This document shows, piece by piece, positions 1 through 12,373 of a DNA stretch of 64,000 nucleotides. The notes below the pieces were generated by a model, which searched no databases, was not told the DNA's origin, and saw nothing but the letters and a program-made list of their open reading frames with translations. Position 1 is the stretch's first letter. Each line of letters starts with the position of its first letter. Source of the DNA: Rhopalosiphum padi (lineage: Eukaryota > Arthropoda > Insecta > Hemiptera > Aphididae). Made by a program: the position numbers and the translations under genes. The stretch is taken from positions 22,702,865 through 22,766,864 of the forward strand of contig NC_083599.1 in assembly GCF_020882245.1 (NCBI RefSeq), given 5' to 3'.

Positions 1-111
1 CAATGAGAAAGAAATTAAAAAAAATAGTTTGTTGGAACTAATCTTTTGGATTGTATTGCCAGACAATAAGGCTGAAATGATTTAATAATTACTAACGTCT
101 AATATTTGTTT

Positions 112-144
112 TCAATACGACATCACCACTTCTCGTGGCATCGA
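112..144 (-). CDS. Terminal coding exon 5 of the 207-aa gene (tentative)
   Basis: Acceptor CTGTTATAG|TCG followed in frame by ten codons (SMPREVVMSY) and TGA. It fits phase 0 from exon 4. A competing acceptor (CATTTCAG|CCT near 80) would give 18 other residues and TAA. No poly(A) signal is visible before the window edge. Confidence 0.5.
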   Translation of the reverse strand, partial: SMPREVVMSY

Positions 145-3100
145 CTATAACAGATAAATCAATTTTTAAGATATTTAGTAAATACAAATTATATTAATTA
201 TAATTACTTTAAAATGAAAAAAAAACAAAATACACACAAAAATAAATATCAAGACTTAAACATTGTACTAAATATTTATTTATATTAATCGATTTTGTAA
301 TTAAATTATATTAATTTTAATTTATAAGTTCTGATTATATATTTATCAATAACCTATTATGAATATGAATTAGAGCCAACTTACAAAAGGTAAACTTTTC
401 TGTTTGAAGAGGGATTTTTGTGATGTAGTCAGATTTTTAAATGCCAAATCTGGGCGAATGCTTCGTTTTGACTTTTTTTCAGCATGATTTTCGGCAGCAG
501 AACCTTTATTACGTTTTGTTAGTACAAGCTCATCATTTCCTTCAATAAATGATTCTTTCAACTAAAATAAATACATAAGGTCAAATTAGTAATAACATAA
601 TATATTAAAAGTCAATTTATATTGTGTTTGGATAATGGAAAACTCTGTCTAGTGTATTTTACTTAAACAGTAACACAAAATGTTTTAGATTAAAATGGGA
701 TTTTTTTTAGGAAGATGAATGATACTAAAATACATATTCTGGGCCAACTTTTAAAAATTGTTTACTCATTTGGTGTTTTTAAAATATATATAACAATATT
801 AAATATATATTATTATGTACCAAATTAAAATTATTGATGAATTAATTTTTAGCAAATTAAAGTTTAAACAAGCATGGATTTTTCTTAATTTTTCAAAAAA
901 ATTAAAATATCTTTATTTTGTTATACTTAATTATTTTTTACAAAAAATAAAAATAAAATTTCTTTACGTTCTAGCCAATGTTTTAACAAAAAATTGATGT
1001 AAGTCAATCAATTTTTGGTGTAAAAAAGTTAGGCTTGAAGAATGTAAAGCTATATTATTTAGTAATAATAATGTTGTTGTTGAAAATAATAAGTTTTTTC
1101 TATATATGCCATACGCACAACAAACAAGTAAATATTTTTAAAATTGAATCATGATCTGTATTTACTCGTAAGTACTTATCCTCTAATAAAAAATAATATA
1201 TAATTAAAAATGCATACATACTAAGATGAATTGTACAAGAATATATAAAATGTGTATTATTGTTTTTGTTATAACAAATAGAACCATCATTTAGATTTTT
1301 TTTTTCTATCCATAAAAACTTGACAACTCAACTTTATTTATTAAGATTATGAGGAAGGATATTTATTTTTAATTAAAGAAACTATTTAAAAGTAGTTGAC
1401 CACTAGTTGGCTAGTGGATACAGTTAAAACTAACTTAAAAGCTGCTGCTATAACTTGACTACTTAATTAAAGATAAACACTATAATTTTAAATTATTCTT
1501 CATCGTGATTTAAATTGAAGCAGCATGGGATCATACGATACGTACGTCAGGCCGAGTCGAAAGCCTGTTGATTGCTTTGGTGAATCCATTTTTGTTGTCA
1601 TTACAAAATATATCATCTTCAAGTTCATCACTCAAAGAAAGAAGAAAATTTTCTGAAAAAAATATATTAAATTAAATTTTAAATAACCATTATTAGTATC
1701 AAAATTTCAAATGGTTTTTTTTCTTCAAAAAAGGGAAACTTGAATTAAATAAATAGTTTAAAGTAAAAAACTTAAAAGTAGGAAGATAATTTAAGTGACT
1801 GGTTTTTCTTGTCCACTTATAGGTGTGTTTTTGTTCTAAAGTTTTTAAAAGGGCATAATTGTTGTAATATACACAAAATAACAAATTTTATCAATTTTAT
1901 TCATGCATAGATATTTACAATAATATTTATACATAACTATTTTTTTTTTTTTTGTAAAATCCAGACAGTAAGTTTTGTATACATAACAATGTATTTCATC
2001 AATATTTTAATAATTACTTTAAAATGATTTAATTTATATCCATAATATATCGAATTTTTATTTAGCAAATACAAATTATAAGCATACCATTTTGTGCACG
2101 ATTTGCTTTCTTGCGTCCCATTTGAGAAATATTTTTTTTCTTATGTGATACAGGTTTATTATCAGCATCTGAGATATCATTATTGTAGGAAATCCTTAAT
2201 TCAGGGCAGAGATCTCTGTAGAATGCTGAATAATCAATTATGGTTACGGGTGGCGGTATCATCATTTCATAGTCTGATTCATCACTGGCATCAGAGTTGG
2301 AAGTAGAGTAAACCGTATTATCAACACTATAATCAAAATATTAACATTTTATTATAATATACTTCTATTGATAATACATATGGTTATAACTTTTAATAAT
2401 TTTAATACATTGAACATTTAAAATCTCCAAAAAAGTATTCATATTAATAATAGTTTATATTATGTATATATTTTGTTAAAATAATTTAAGAATGGAAAAA
2501 TATCTTATATACTGCACTGATTGAGGAAGTTTGTTTTAACATGGTTTAAACACAAATATTTGTAATAACTACTAATTAAATTAAATAATGTTAATTGATT
2601 GGGATATGAGTTAAAAATGTATACATTCCAATGTATGCTGCATTACTTTCTAACACTTATTAAGCCTGCAATAAATTTTTCCACCTTTAAAACTTAAGGA
2701 AATTTGTTGGAAATAAAATAAAAATTACTCTATCATAATAATAATACAATTACATCACTGCTAGGATAGAGTAATTTTTAAGTAATTTTTAGTCGATGAT
2801 AAAGACAAGTCAAATGTAATGGAAGAATTTATTGCAAGCTTAGTAAACATTAAAAGGTTATGTTTAATAATATATTATATGGTTTAAAATACTACCTAGT
2901 ACCTACTATCAATATGAACTAAGCACTATTAAATATTGATAATTAATAGGAAGTGACATTCATTATAGCCACAATAACATATAGAAGGCCTGAATTTAAT
3001 TTAACAAAAATTTAGTATTGTATTATTAAAATACCTTTGAAAATACATATACATATTAGTTTCAAACTACAAATGGATTCTAGAATGAAACTACAGTAGT

Positions 3101-3217
3101 TATAGTTAACTACAGTAAACTATAGTTTCTACTAGTAATAGGTACTTACAGTTCATCTATATCGGCTGCAAGTATTTCATCACTGCAATTGCTAGCAGGC
3201 CTCTTAGTTATACCCAT
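112..3217 (-). CDS. Five-exon gene for an unrecognised 207-aa charged protein
   Basis: CDS is complement(join(112..144, 385..561, 1546..1652, 2088..2326, 3150..3217)), 624 nt including TGA. All four introns are GT/AG and every junction keeps the frame (phases 2, 1, 0, 0 from the 5' end), which is strong evidence for a real gene. The start is the ATG at 3217-3215. The protein has an acidic, serine-rich N-terminus (about residues 12-43), a hydrophobic/aromatic patch (46-68, PPPVTIIDYSAFYRDL), a basic NLS-like cluster (85-96, KKK...GRKK), an acidic stretch (111-120), a second basic cluster (167-171, KKSKR), and the tetrapeptide RPDL twice (136-139 and 174-177). There is no signal peptide or membrane segment. 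I do not recognise the family; charge and basic clusters suggest a nuclear protein. The last exon is the least certain: skipping it and using an acceptor near nucleotide 80 also gives a short open tail. Confidence 0.72.
385..561 (-). CDS. Coding exon 4 of the 207-aa gene
   Basis: Acceptor TTATTTTAG|TTG, donor CCTTTT|GTAAGT; exactly 59 codons in phase 0. It encodes a lysine-rich segment with KKSKR and the second RPDL. A shorter reading from an internal ATG is not needed because the splice acceptor explains the left boundary. Confidence 0.75.
1546..1652 (-). CDS. Coding exon 3 of the 207-aa gene
   Basis: Acceptor TTTTTTTCAG|AA, donor CCTGAC|GTACGT. The first two bases complete a glutamate codon, followed by 35 whole codons. 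It encodes the acidic SDELEDDIF segment and the first RPD motif. A second GT four bases downstream would break the frame. Confidence 0.72.
2088..2326 (-). CDS. Coding exon 2 of the 207-aa gene
   Basis: Acceptor GATTATAG|TG, donor AATG|GTATGC. The first base completes the leucine codon begun in exon 1. The exon encodes the end of the acidic serine-rich part, the proline/aromatic patch and the first basic cluster. Confidence 0.75.
3150..3217 (-). CDS. Coding exon 1 of the 207-aa gene
   Basis: ATG at 3217-3215 opens 22 codons plus two bases, ending at a strong donor (CT|GTAAGT). Upstream on the minus strand, TAATTTCAG at 3262-3270 could be the acceptor of a leader intron, so the exon may extend to 3261 as 5' UTR. 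Confidence 0.72.
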
Positions 3218-3260
3218 TTTGACAGTTGTGATGACAGCAAAACAATTGACTTCACTTATA

Positions 3261-3814
3261 GCTGAAATTAATACAATTAGGTATAAGAAGGCAAATAATT
3301 ATGATACTATTAATATAAAAGTACTAAAGCTGTTAACCAAATTTAACCATCATATTTTATGATGTTGACACTGTACTTATAACTTTACTGCCATAGGTAC
3401 TATAGTTATGTACTCATGTGGTGACCCAGTCAGTCCCATGAATTCAATTAATTCAAAACTAATTCTTAAATAGTTTTTTGGAATCGATTGCGCAAGAGAA
3501 TTCATGAAAAAATATTTTTGACCAGATCTGTAAAATAGTTTGGACACGCCTATAGGAGAAGATACCACAACTAATTATTATACTAATATACTTAAGCCAA
3601 TGCATAGGGCCATACTGATGAGTTATAACAAGACAAATGGGCATGTTCAAAATCAAAAGTAAATAAGTACCTAATAACAAATATCTAATTTTATCATTAT
3701 TTTGTGTTAACGTAATTAGTGAGTGATAATGTGAGGACTAATTTGAGCGGCACAACAAATAATATGGAATATGAATGTAGTATGTATACATAATAAACAA
3801 ATGGTGTACTTACC
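3261..3814 (-). other. Possible 5' leader intron of the 207-aa gene
   Basis: On the minus strand a strong donor (ACG|GTAAGT) ends a candidate leader exon at 3814, and an acceptor (TAATTTCAG|C) lies at 3262. Together they would place the transcription start upstream of about 3.85 kb. This rests on splice-site consensus alone; another donor-like site lies at about 4031. Confidence 0.3.
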
Positions 3815-4059
3815 GTAAATAAAAAGTGGAAATATTGTTTGTAGAAATCAAACTTGAATCAGATTGCCTACCTAGGTGAGTGTTTATCACAATTTATTTA
3901 TTATTAAATAATAAGTTGCACGATTATTTTAGAGGTACTACACTAATTCGGTGTTAAATTACTACAGGTTAATTAAATGTACTATACAGTGTATAGGTGA
4001 CCCAAAGGGTAACGCTATGTTAAAATAACTTACAATATAATATGTACAAAAAAAAAAAA

Positions 4060-4300
4060 AATAATTAATTGCTATTGCGCAATGCGCGACAACACGGTGA
4101 ATCGAACCACCGAATGAGTAATGACTAATGACTATATGGTAAATAATGAATATTATGAAAGGATAAGCAGTGGTGATGTTTGTTGACTTTGACGCTATTG
4201 GCTGTTTGATGCGGACGCGAAAACAGCCGATATTATCACACGAGTCGACCTGTATGATAACAGAGAAAATGGCTACGACGAAAACCAGGGCAAGGTGATC
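4060..4300. promoter_or_regulatory. GC-richer stretch, probable promoter side of the 207-aa gene
   Basis: This segment has several CpG-bearing words (TGCGCAATGCGCGAC, GCGGACGCGAAAAC, GAGTCGACC) in otherwise very AT-rich DNA. It lies about 0.85 kb upstream of the minus-strand ATG. On the plus strand an ATG at 4269 opens eight codons to a GTGATC site, so a divergent transcript is possible. No TATA box or initiator could be assigned. Confidence 0.3.
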
Positions 4301-6179
4301 GTGATTTACATTTATCTACAGTCAACGATACGTTTCAACCCGCTGGTCGATTCGTACAATATTACATTTTACTATTATTTTATAATAACAAATATAAAAA
4401 TATTTATAATACAATTGTTCATCGGTATTCAACATATCAATGATTATTATGAATTTAATCGTTCGAGAAAAATTATGATTTGCGTATTGTAGTAGGTATA
4501 CAGCGTACACTGTACACAGTGTTCAACTGTACTCAGGTCTTATACTGGTGTACAAGTTATACGTATACATAACTACGTATAACATAAATATAATATGCTT
4601 ATGACAGATTGCTAACAGTGAAGCGATGTTCTGCCATTGTATCTGAATATCTGAATTATTAGTTCACAGTATAATTTTACGAGTCATGTGTGTAAAATGA
4701 AAAAAATTTTATCAATAATATACTCGTATAGTCGTATGCAATATATGATGTGGCTTTTTGGCCTTGATTAAAATGTCAATTTTCGGTTTCATTACAATTG
4801 CATAAGATATAAAATATTATACTCCATTCTATACGTATTGACTATACCTACGAGAGATTGCAACTCGTCAGTCGTCACTCGCTCATGTACTCAAATGAAG
4901 TTAATGAACCAGCTCCACCATCTCATAATACAATTCCTCCCACCACACATCGACTAAAATATTCGAATGCTTGTCTACCATTACAGATATATAAAAATAC
5001 TATTTATATATCTGTAGTCTACCTAGTGGTAGGAGAGCTCGAAAAAAGACGAGTTTTGATCGCCGACTAGGTAGTTGCATGGAGTATCCTGAGTATAGTA
5101 TAGTTAGTTATTTATTATAGATAAATATTTATGAACATTTTTAAATATAAAAAGTCATTAGTTGCTGCAGTGCCGTGTTTTTGTTACTGCCTCAAGTAAT
5201 TGTATAACAGTTCAAAACTTGAATTGTTTTTTAATAAGTTAAAATTCTTTTTGAGTACCAATTTAATAATTTATTTTTAGTTACTTTAAAACTATTTTAT
5301 TTACATACATTGCTAAAATACTTAAATTTAATTATAAATTTTAAATCTATTATTATCTCATGAAATTACTAAATTAAAATAATATTTTATTAATCAAGAC
5401 TAATTGAAGAAGAAATAATGGATAATAGTATTAGTAATAATTTACTAATTCATTTCAATTTATATAACATTATTAATTGTTTCTGTGTATATTTATATTT
5501 TCTGATGTATATAATAAGGGACTATTATATAGGTACCTAATATAATATGTAGTTAATAATATGATATTATAAATTATAAAATAAAAATTATAATATTACT
5601 AAGTAACAGTAAGTATTCTAATAAACTAATTAATACCTAGTAGAATGTAATACAACACATTATATAATTATTAGTTATAATATGTATTATTAAGGAATAT
5701 TTTCAGAATTTTTTATTTTATAACTTATAATATATTATTTAATTATTATATATTACTATATTAGGTATATTAGTTCCTTATCATACATCAAGAAATATGT
5801 ATATGTACAGAAATAATTAATAATGTTACCTATGTAAATTAAAATGAATTGGTAAATTAGTAATTGATGTTATTTTATTCGCAAGTATAGATTTTAATTT
5901 GTTTTAATAGATGAAAATTCAAAAATTCAATTTTAATCTGTTGGTAGACATGTAAACTACCTACAATTTAAGATACCTACTGTTTAAAATAAAATTGAAA
6001 AATAAAAATGTATTATTAATTTAATTGATTTAAAGAAACATAGATATTTTAATCGATGGCATAGGAATTTAATCAATCACATAAAGTGACAGGTGACAAC
6101 TAAATTACTAAACCATGGTAGATAGATAAAAACTCCTAGAATTAAATTAAGGTTTATAAACAGCAGAGAAACATGTAAC
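4301..6179. other. AT-rich sequence with no supportable feature
   Basis: Low-complexity AT-rich DNA with many stops in all frames. The 60-70-codon readings at 4295-4510 and 4858-5070 lack coding composition and splice support. TAGGTACCTA-type words recur. Confidence 0.5.
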
Positions 6180-6460
6180 ATGTAACGCGATATTGGTGAT
6201 GTAGTGGTTAACTGTTAACAATGGTAGTTAAGCCTAACCGGGTTCACAGCTACGTTGTCTGTCGTGTCTCGTTCCATATAATATCGTAGGTATTCTGATC
6301 GGTTGTAGTAATTGTGGTATCATTCACTGACCGCGCGTAAATGACCGTGAGTTGGGCCGAGCTTAACTTTTGGACACAACACGATTGACGACATAGCTGT
6401 GTACCCGACTCTACAGATTTGCATGCAATGCTTTATCCAGTTTATCCGTAAGTTTAATAT
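6180..6460 (+). other. GC-richer island, possible noncoding first exon
   Basis: CpG words are locally enriched (CTGACCGCGCGTAAATGACCG, GTTGGGCCGAGC). The island ends with a good plus-strand donor (TTTATCC|GTAAGTTT at about 6449). It could be the first exon of a long noncoding or 5'-UTR transcript, but no protein reading or downstream exon was found. Confidence 0.2.
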
Positions 6461-7159
6461 CAATGGTAAACATAACAGTTTAACACAGTGAATTTTAATA
6501 AGACAATTAGTAGTGCCAGTAAATAGTGATGGTAGATATGCTTTTATCTTATTATTTTTTCAGTCTATAAAAGTATAGTAGGTACGTATTAGTACGTTAA
6601 CGTTATAACTTAACGGTAGGTAATACATTATTATTTTTAATTTTATAATTCAATACTGATATTGTATGGATATTCGTAGATATACACTTATAATAATAAT
6701 AACTTTATTGCATTTAAGAAAAAAATTTTACATACAAGTAAAAAAATATTTAAATGATTGTCTCCAAAATCCTAGGCTTGTGGAGGAGACAACAGTTCTT
6801 ATTTTAAGATGTGTCTACAATTTTATGACAACTACTAATTCTTATCAAAAATTTTAACTTAAGTTTATACAAATAAATAAGTAATAATTAAACAATAAAT
6901 TATAAGACAGGCACAATATTTAAGTTCAGCACAAATGTATGGATGTGGGTTTTATAAACAAGTTTTAATTTTATACTTAATATACTTTGTATAACGTTCA
7001 CAATCATTATAAAATAATAATTATTTAATAGGTATATCGTACTATTCGTACTTCATGCATTTATGTGTACTTATGTCCTATTGTATGCATAATGCATAAT
7101 ACGCATATATTGTATTATATTATATTAATTACATTTTATTAGTTTTACCTAAGTTTTAT

Positions 7160-8100
7160 TATCTGAGCAGAGACTTGGTTTTACAATGATGCCGTGTATA
7201 TGATATTTTAGTGTCTGTTATTTGCTTGTGGAGTGGTAAAAAGTAAAATGCTTTCATTTTTAAATTTGACGATGGTTTCTTATTAAGAAAGATTAAAGTT
7301 GGTATTATATTTTAGAGCAGTTAGAAGTAAAAAATATTTCTAGTACTTTTCAAATTTCTCGACTAATTATTATATTTAAGAAAAATCAGTCTGGGAAAAT
7401 TAATTTTATTTTTGTAATACTAAAATAAGCGTAGAGATTTGGAATGCTCACTAAATATTATATTAGATACCACAAGACAAAAAAACCTTCAACAGGAGAA
7501 TAAATTTAAATTTTAAATTTTAGTGTTTATCAAATTTAAAGAAAAACATTTAAATTTGCAGTGAAAATATTAACTATTGAAAAAAAAACTGCCCTAAACG
7601 GATTATTTCTAGCTCCATATAAAATATTTTTCCCTGCCTTATCAATGTGTGTACTCAAATCATTTTTAAAATTTTAGTGCATTTAACACATTAAAAAAAT
7701 CACTAAAGCAATAAAATATTTTTCTTTACTTTTCAAATAATTAATGAGAAACAATAATTTCAATACATCCTGAGCGAAGCGATTGATTTTACAATGATGT
7801 GTGTTTTTTGTATCAGTATATACATATTAATATATAAGTAAAAGTACGAATACCGGTAAAACTTAAGATTTATCGACTGCTGTTGGTTCAAGTCCGAATT
7901 TTGGACATTTACCAATTGATTTCGGTAAAACCTGCGATACACAATATAGTTTGGTCAAACCTCAAATGATTTTTGTAGTTCAGCTTCAGACTTTTACAAA
8001 CGAGATTTGGTAAATCTTATAGGATAAACAACAACCAGGCACCTGCAGTATTGGTAAAGTCCGACATTTCTTACCAATTATGCGATATTAAACTTTAAAC
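7160..8100 (+). repeat. Two decayed family-A repeat copies
   Basis: Head motifs resembling the family-A start (CTGAGCRRAG... then TTTTACAATGATG) occur at 7162 and 7770. The first is followed by a family-A-like AT-rich body to about 7745. The second passes into a different body with alternating GGTAAA and TTTACC words (7850-8090). Confidence 0.5.
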
Positions 8101-8631
8101 GTTTCACTAGGTATTTCTTAAATTATCAATTTTTATAGATAATGCAATTTTACGAGGCGAGTTCCACTTAGTTATAAAAATAAAGTAAAATATAAATTTA
8201 TAAAATAATGATTTATCGTTGAATTAATATGTAACGATAGTAACCTGCTCAACGAGAGGCTGGTGCACTCAAATCTTAATATACTCATACTTTGATCAGA
8301 GCGATGTTTATTTTTGTATCTGTAAAAACTAATTCTATCTTCTACGAATTGGAAAAATATGCGCTAAACAACTTTATGAATGTATTAAAATCTCAAAAAA
8401 AAAGCTGGATAGTAAATTCATTAATCCATATTAAAAAATATAAAAATCAAGTATAAAATATTTTAAATTAAAAAAAAAATTTTAATTTAATTCATTAGTA
8501 CCTAATTTAAACTTTGGTGATAATAAGCTTAGTTATATAGTAAGCTTAAAAAAATGCATTTTACTATAATTTCACAGACTATATAGATTATAGACAGAAT
8601 TATTTTCAATAATAATAAAATATAAATAAAT

Positions 8632-9174
8632 CGACGCTTCCAGGGAAGAAGGTCGTAAACGACATTTTGGCCAAAAATGAGTTAATATAATTTTGGCGTA
8701 AACGCCACGATTCTCTATTGATAGAGCCAACGATCGTATCGATACAATTTTTTTACGAATTATTATCGATTTTTAAATATTTTACGTAAACGCCATTAAT
8801 TATCAGGTGTGTAGTTATTTTTGGCGTAAATGACTAGTATCAGGCGTAAACGACTTTTATTAGGCGTAAACGACTATTAAATATGTCGTTTACGCTTTTT
8901 TTTTGTCCCCGTCGATATGATGTTGTGAGATTATCTTGAGAAATAATGGGCGTAAGCCCCATATTATCGCTAATAAGCTTATTTCTACCGTAATTATCAG
9001 TAAATTTTATAGTTGTAAGTAGAATACACTAGAAACATGATCAATTAATAGATTGATATACGAATTATACTTGTTAGTGATATTCCTATAGAATAGGACA
9101 GAAAAATGTATTGTATTTTTATTTCAGCTCTCCTGTAAAATTACGAAAATGTCCCTTCTTCCCTGGAAGCGTCG
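8632..9174. mobile_element. 543-bp MITE with internal GGCGTAAACGCC-like repeats
   Basis: The ends are a perfect 21-bp inverted repeat (8632-8652 and 9154-9174) starting CGACGCTTCCAGGGAAGAAG. Flanking AAAT on both sides is a likely 4-bp target duplication (an imperfect 8-bp duplication, 6/8, is also possible). Inside are about nine near-palindromes of form GGCGTAAACGCC/GTCGTAAACGAC at 8651, 8695, 8784, 8823, 8843, 8863, 8885 (inverted) and 8949. One copy sits inside the left terminus as an 8-bp insertion relative to the right terminus. There is no coding capacity. The superfamily is uncertain: the termini are not the usual hAT, piggyBac or Tc1 type. Confidence 0.8.
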
Positions 9175-9801
9175 AAATTATTGGTTAACATTGAGCGTTT
9201 TTATAAAGTTATAACGTTATACATTTTCTTTATTATTGCAGATTATATTTTATACTTGAGATTTTCTACAAGTTAAAAATTATTTTTCTTTAGTAAACAG
9301 CATATTATTGTCAATTACAATAGTACTTTTTGAGTATCATTAGAATATATAAAAATAATTATATGTAAATGTACAGATAAATTTAAATTAAAGAACACAA
9401 TGTTTATTAATAGTTATTATGGTTATAGATTCAAGTTGGAAAATCGGTTAGATAGTTATTTCATTATGTGTTTATGATTTTACGATTATACCATGTATAA
9501 CTGCAGATATTATATTACTGTATAGTGTAAATAGACACGAATATAAAAACATTTATATATTACTGTCAACTGAACAAGGGTTATTTTGACAATTTTTGCT
9601 AAGTGGAAAATGACGGTCAAGTTAGAATTTGGTGAAAGGATATTTAGTTACAAAGTTGTACTCAGTTAAAGTTGGCAACTTTTTACGGCAATGCTTTTAG
9701 CTACTTTACTAGTATACTATATACGTATTATAATTAGTACATTTTTAAATTTTAACTACCTATATTATAATTAGAAAGTTTTTGTGATGTTGACGAATTT
9801 T

Positions 9802-10213
9802 GTTAAGAGGACGTTATCCTCGCAAGTCGCATGTGTTGTCTCCGTGTAACGAACATAGAACATAGCAAATTTTGTGTTCAGCGTAATCATTTTAAATTGT
9901 TAGCTTTAATGTCAGAGTTAATTTACCTATTATAAAATTTAAAATTATATAATATAATTATTTAAGGCATTTCATAAACTTTTATTAATATTTTAATTTT
10001 TGAGTCAGTTATAGTTATGTAAAATATTAAAACTTTAAAATGCTCATAACTAACTTTAAAATTAAAATATCAATAAAAGCCTATGAGATACTTTAGATAA
10101 TATCATTACATTTAAGTTTGATAATAGGTAAATTGATTCTAGTATTAAAGCTATTAGCATAAAATGATTAAACGCAAATTTGCTATGTTTTACGGAGTGT
10201 CGCCAGTTTTCTC
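9802..10213. mobile_element. Family-B inverted-repeat element, copy 1
   Basis: The outer part starts GTTAAGAGGACG then TTGTCTCCGT...CATAGCAAA, mirrored by TTTGCTATG...ACGGAGTGTCG at the right. The inner arms (GTTAGCTTTAAT...TTTACCTATTAT and AATAGGTAAATTGATT...AAAGCTATTAG) extend the imperfect inverted repeat to about 80 bp. No ORF; a MITE or fold-back element. Confidence 0.65.
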
Positions 10214-11680
10214 CAAATTAGAAAAAACGTCGTTTATTTTTCCACCAGTTATAAACTATAGAATTATAGAGTTTGGAAACCCTTACACAAAGATTTAATA
10301 ATATTATATATTTTAGTACTTTAATGAGTGTATAGACTATAGGTACACACTAAACAGTTAAATAATAATAAGTTTAATACACCTAAAACTATTAATCATT
10401 GCACACATTAGTGTATTTTATAAAGTTATTATATATAAGTACAATAATTATTATTAAGATATTATTGTACTAACAAAATAAGTCAATAAATATAATTTTA
10501 TCACACTTATTATTAGTTATCTTAAACTTATGTTCATCATGGTTTATTTTGAGATATAATATATACATATTTTAATAAACAAATAAATAAAATAAATAAA
10601 TAAAAATATTTTATATAGTGAGTTTTTTTTATACCTATGCGTCTTTATTTACGTCAAAAATATTCTATTATATAATCTGTCTCTGATATCATACTGAAAT
10701 TTGTTCAATTTGTCGGAACTTATAGTATTAAGTAGAGATCACCGATCAGTGGACAGTGTATGATATTTTGTAAGTGTATAATAATTATTCAACTATTATA
10801 GTTACACAGTGTATATACTTAATCCATACACACTTTATAGTTACTAAAAAAAATATATTATTTAATCTTTACGTAAAAGTTCCTAAACTTTAAAATTTTA
10901 TAATTTATAAATGTCGCAAAAAGGAATGATGTTTTTTCTAATTCGATGAAAAAAGCAAAAACGTATTTTTGGAAATTGGTAACACCTGTTTTACGTTCGT
11001 AAAACGGAAACAACACATGCGTGTATGACGTGCTCTTAAAATTTAAAATTAAACATTTATAAAATTTTATTATTAATACACATTTATACATATTTATACA
11101 TTTTATTCATTTTATTATTAGTTTATTGATATTTTTTAATTTTAGGAATTAAAAAAATATATATTTTACTCGTTTTTATATTCAAATTTCAAATAGTATG
11201 GACGTTCTTCGTACAATTCCTTTGTGTATAGAAAAGTAATTTAAATAATATATGAATATTTAAAGTTTCTACGGTTAATGTTTTTTTATAATAACAAACT
11301 AATATTGTTTAAGGATAAATCGTTATTATGTTTTAAGTATCCAACTTTGTAAATTTTTTTTATGAAATTCTAATGAAAAACTTATGACTTTATGAGTAAT
11401 CTTTTATTATATTTTCAAACTTAATGGATTTTATAGATTAATTAAGATTTTTATAACTAGGTTCAATTAGTTACTAGAAATTACCTTCAAAGATGATGAT
11501 TAAAGCAGTTCTATTTTTCTAAAATGTGATAAACAACAAATCATATACATACATTATAAATTATTATTATAGTAAAACATTTATTATTCCGCTTAAAATG
11601 TAAACAATAACAATCTTTATAGTAATTATATTATATTTTGACAGATAATTCCAAGTATATAGTCGATAAAGTTATCATAT
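10214..11680. other. AT-rich sequence with no supportable feature
   Basis: I see no exon, no clear repeat boundary and no RNA gene. The reading at 10858-11091 on the minus strand has no coding composition and no splice support. Confidence 0.5.
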
Positions 11681-12150
11681 TTTAGATTGATTCTAAGTGA
11701 AGAGATGAATGTATTGATTATACAATGGTGTGTATGAGTTATATGACAATTTAATATATTATTAGTATAACTTAGTACTAGTTAGTAGGTACCTAAAAAA
11801 TTTAATTTTCAAATTTGATATTTTAAACAAAGAAAAACGATTTTAGTTATTTTGTTGTAATTTAAAATGTTTTATATACAGTATGTTTTTTTTTAAAGGT
11901 AACACTAAATAATTCTGTCCAGTGACATCAGATTGATTTGCGGTTTTAGGGAATACATAAATACACATTTCTTAATGATTTTTACATTTTTAGATCTTTC
12001 CGTGTGCATATGCGCAATATAACTTGCATTTTTTTAAATGGCAATAGGTGTTTTGAATACCAAATTCAGATAGACCGAATTTTTTTAAGTCAATTTGGTC
12101 CTTTTTACCATAGTTCTAAAATCAAAATTGACTAAATGACAACTCGTTAA

Positions 12151-12373
12151 AGTTTCGATTAAAAAATTATTGAATTTTTCAACAATCATCCTAGAATTTT
12201 ATGAATTGTCATGCAATTTTAAGTATTTTTTTTGTATTTGTAGGTTTTCAGACATTATTAAATAATTTAAATTTAATTTTGAGCAATACAAAAAAATATG
12301 TACTTAAAATTGCATAACAATTCATAAAATTCTAGGATGATTGTTGAAAAATTCAATAATTTTAATCGAAACT
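12151..12373. repeat. Long hairpin: about 90-bp arms, 43-bp loop
   Basis: The left arm 12151-12240 and right arm 12284-12373 are near-perfect reverse complements (for example CAACAATCATCCTAGAATTT on the left and AAATTCTAGGATGATTGTTG on the right). Loop 12241-12283. A transcript would fold into a long stem. It could be a fold-back element or a hairpin-RNA source; nothing here shows that it is transcribed. Confidence 0.85.

Noticed and set aside
4295..4510. Paired plus and minus ORFs of 62-65 codons
   Set aside because: I/Y/F/N-rich chance frames in AT-rich DNA with no supporting signal.
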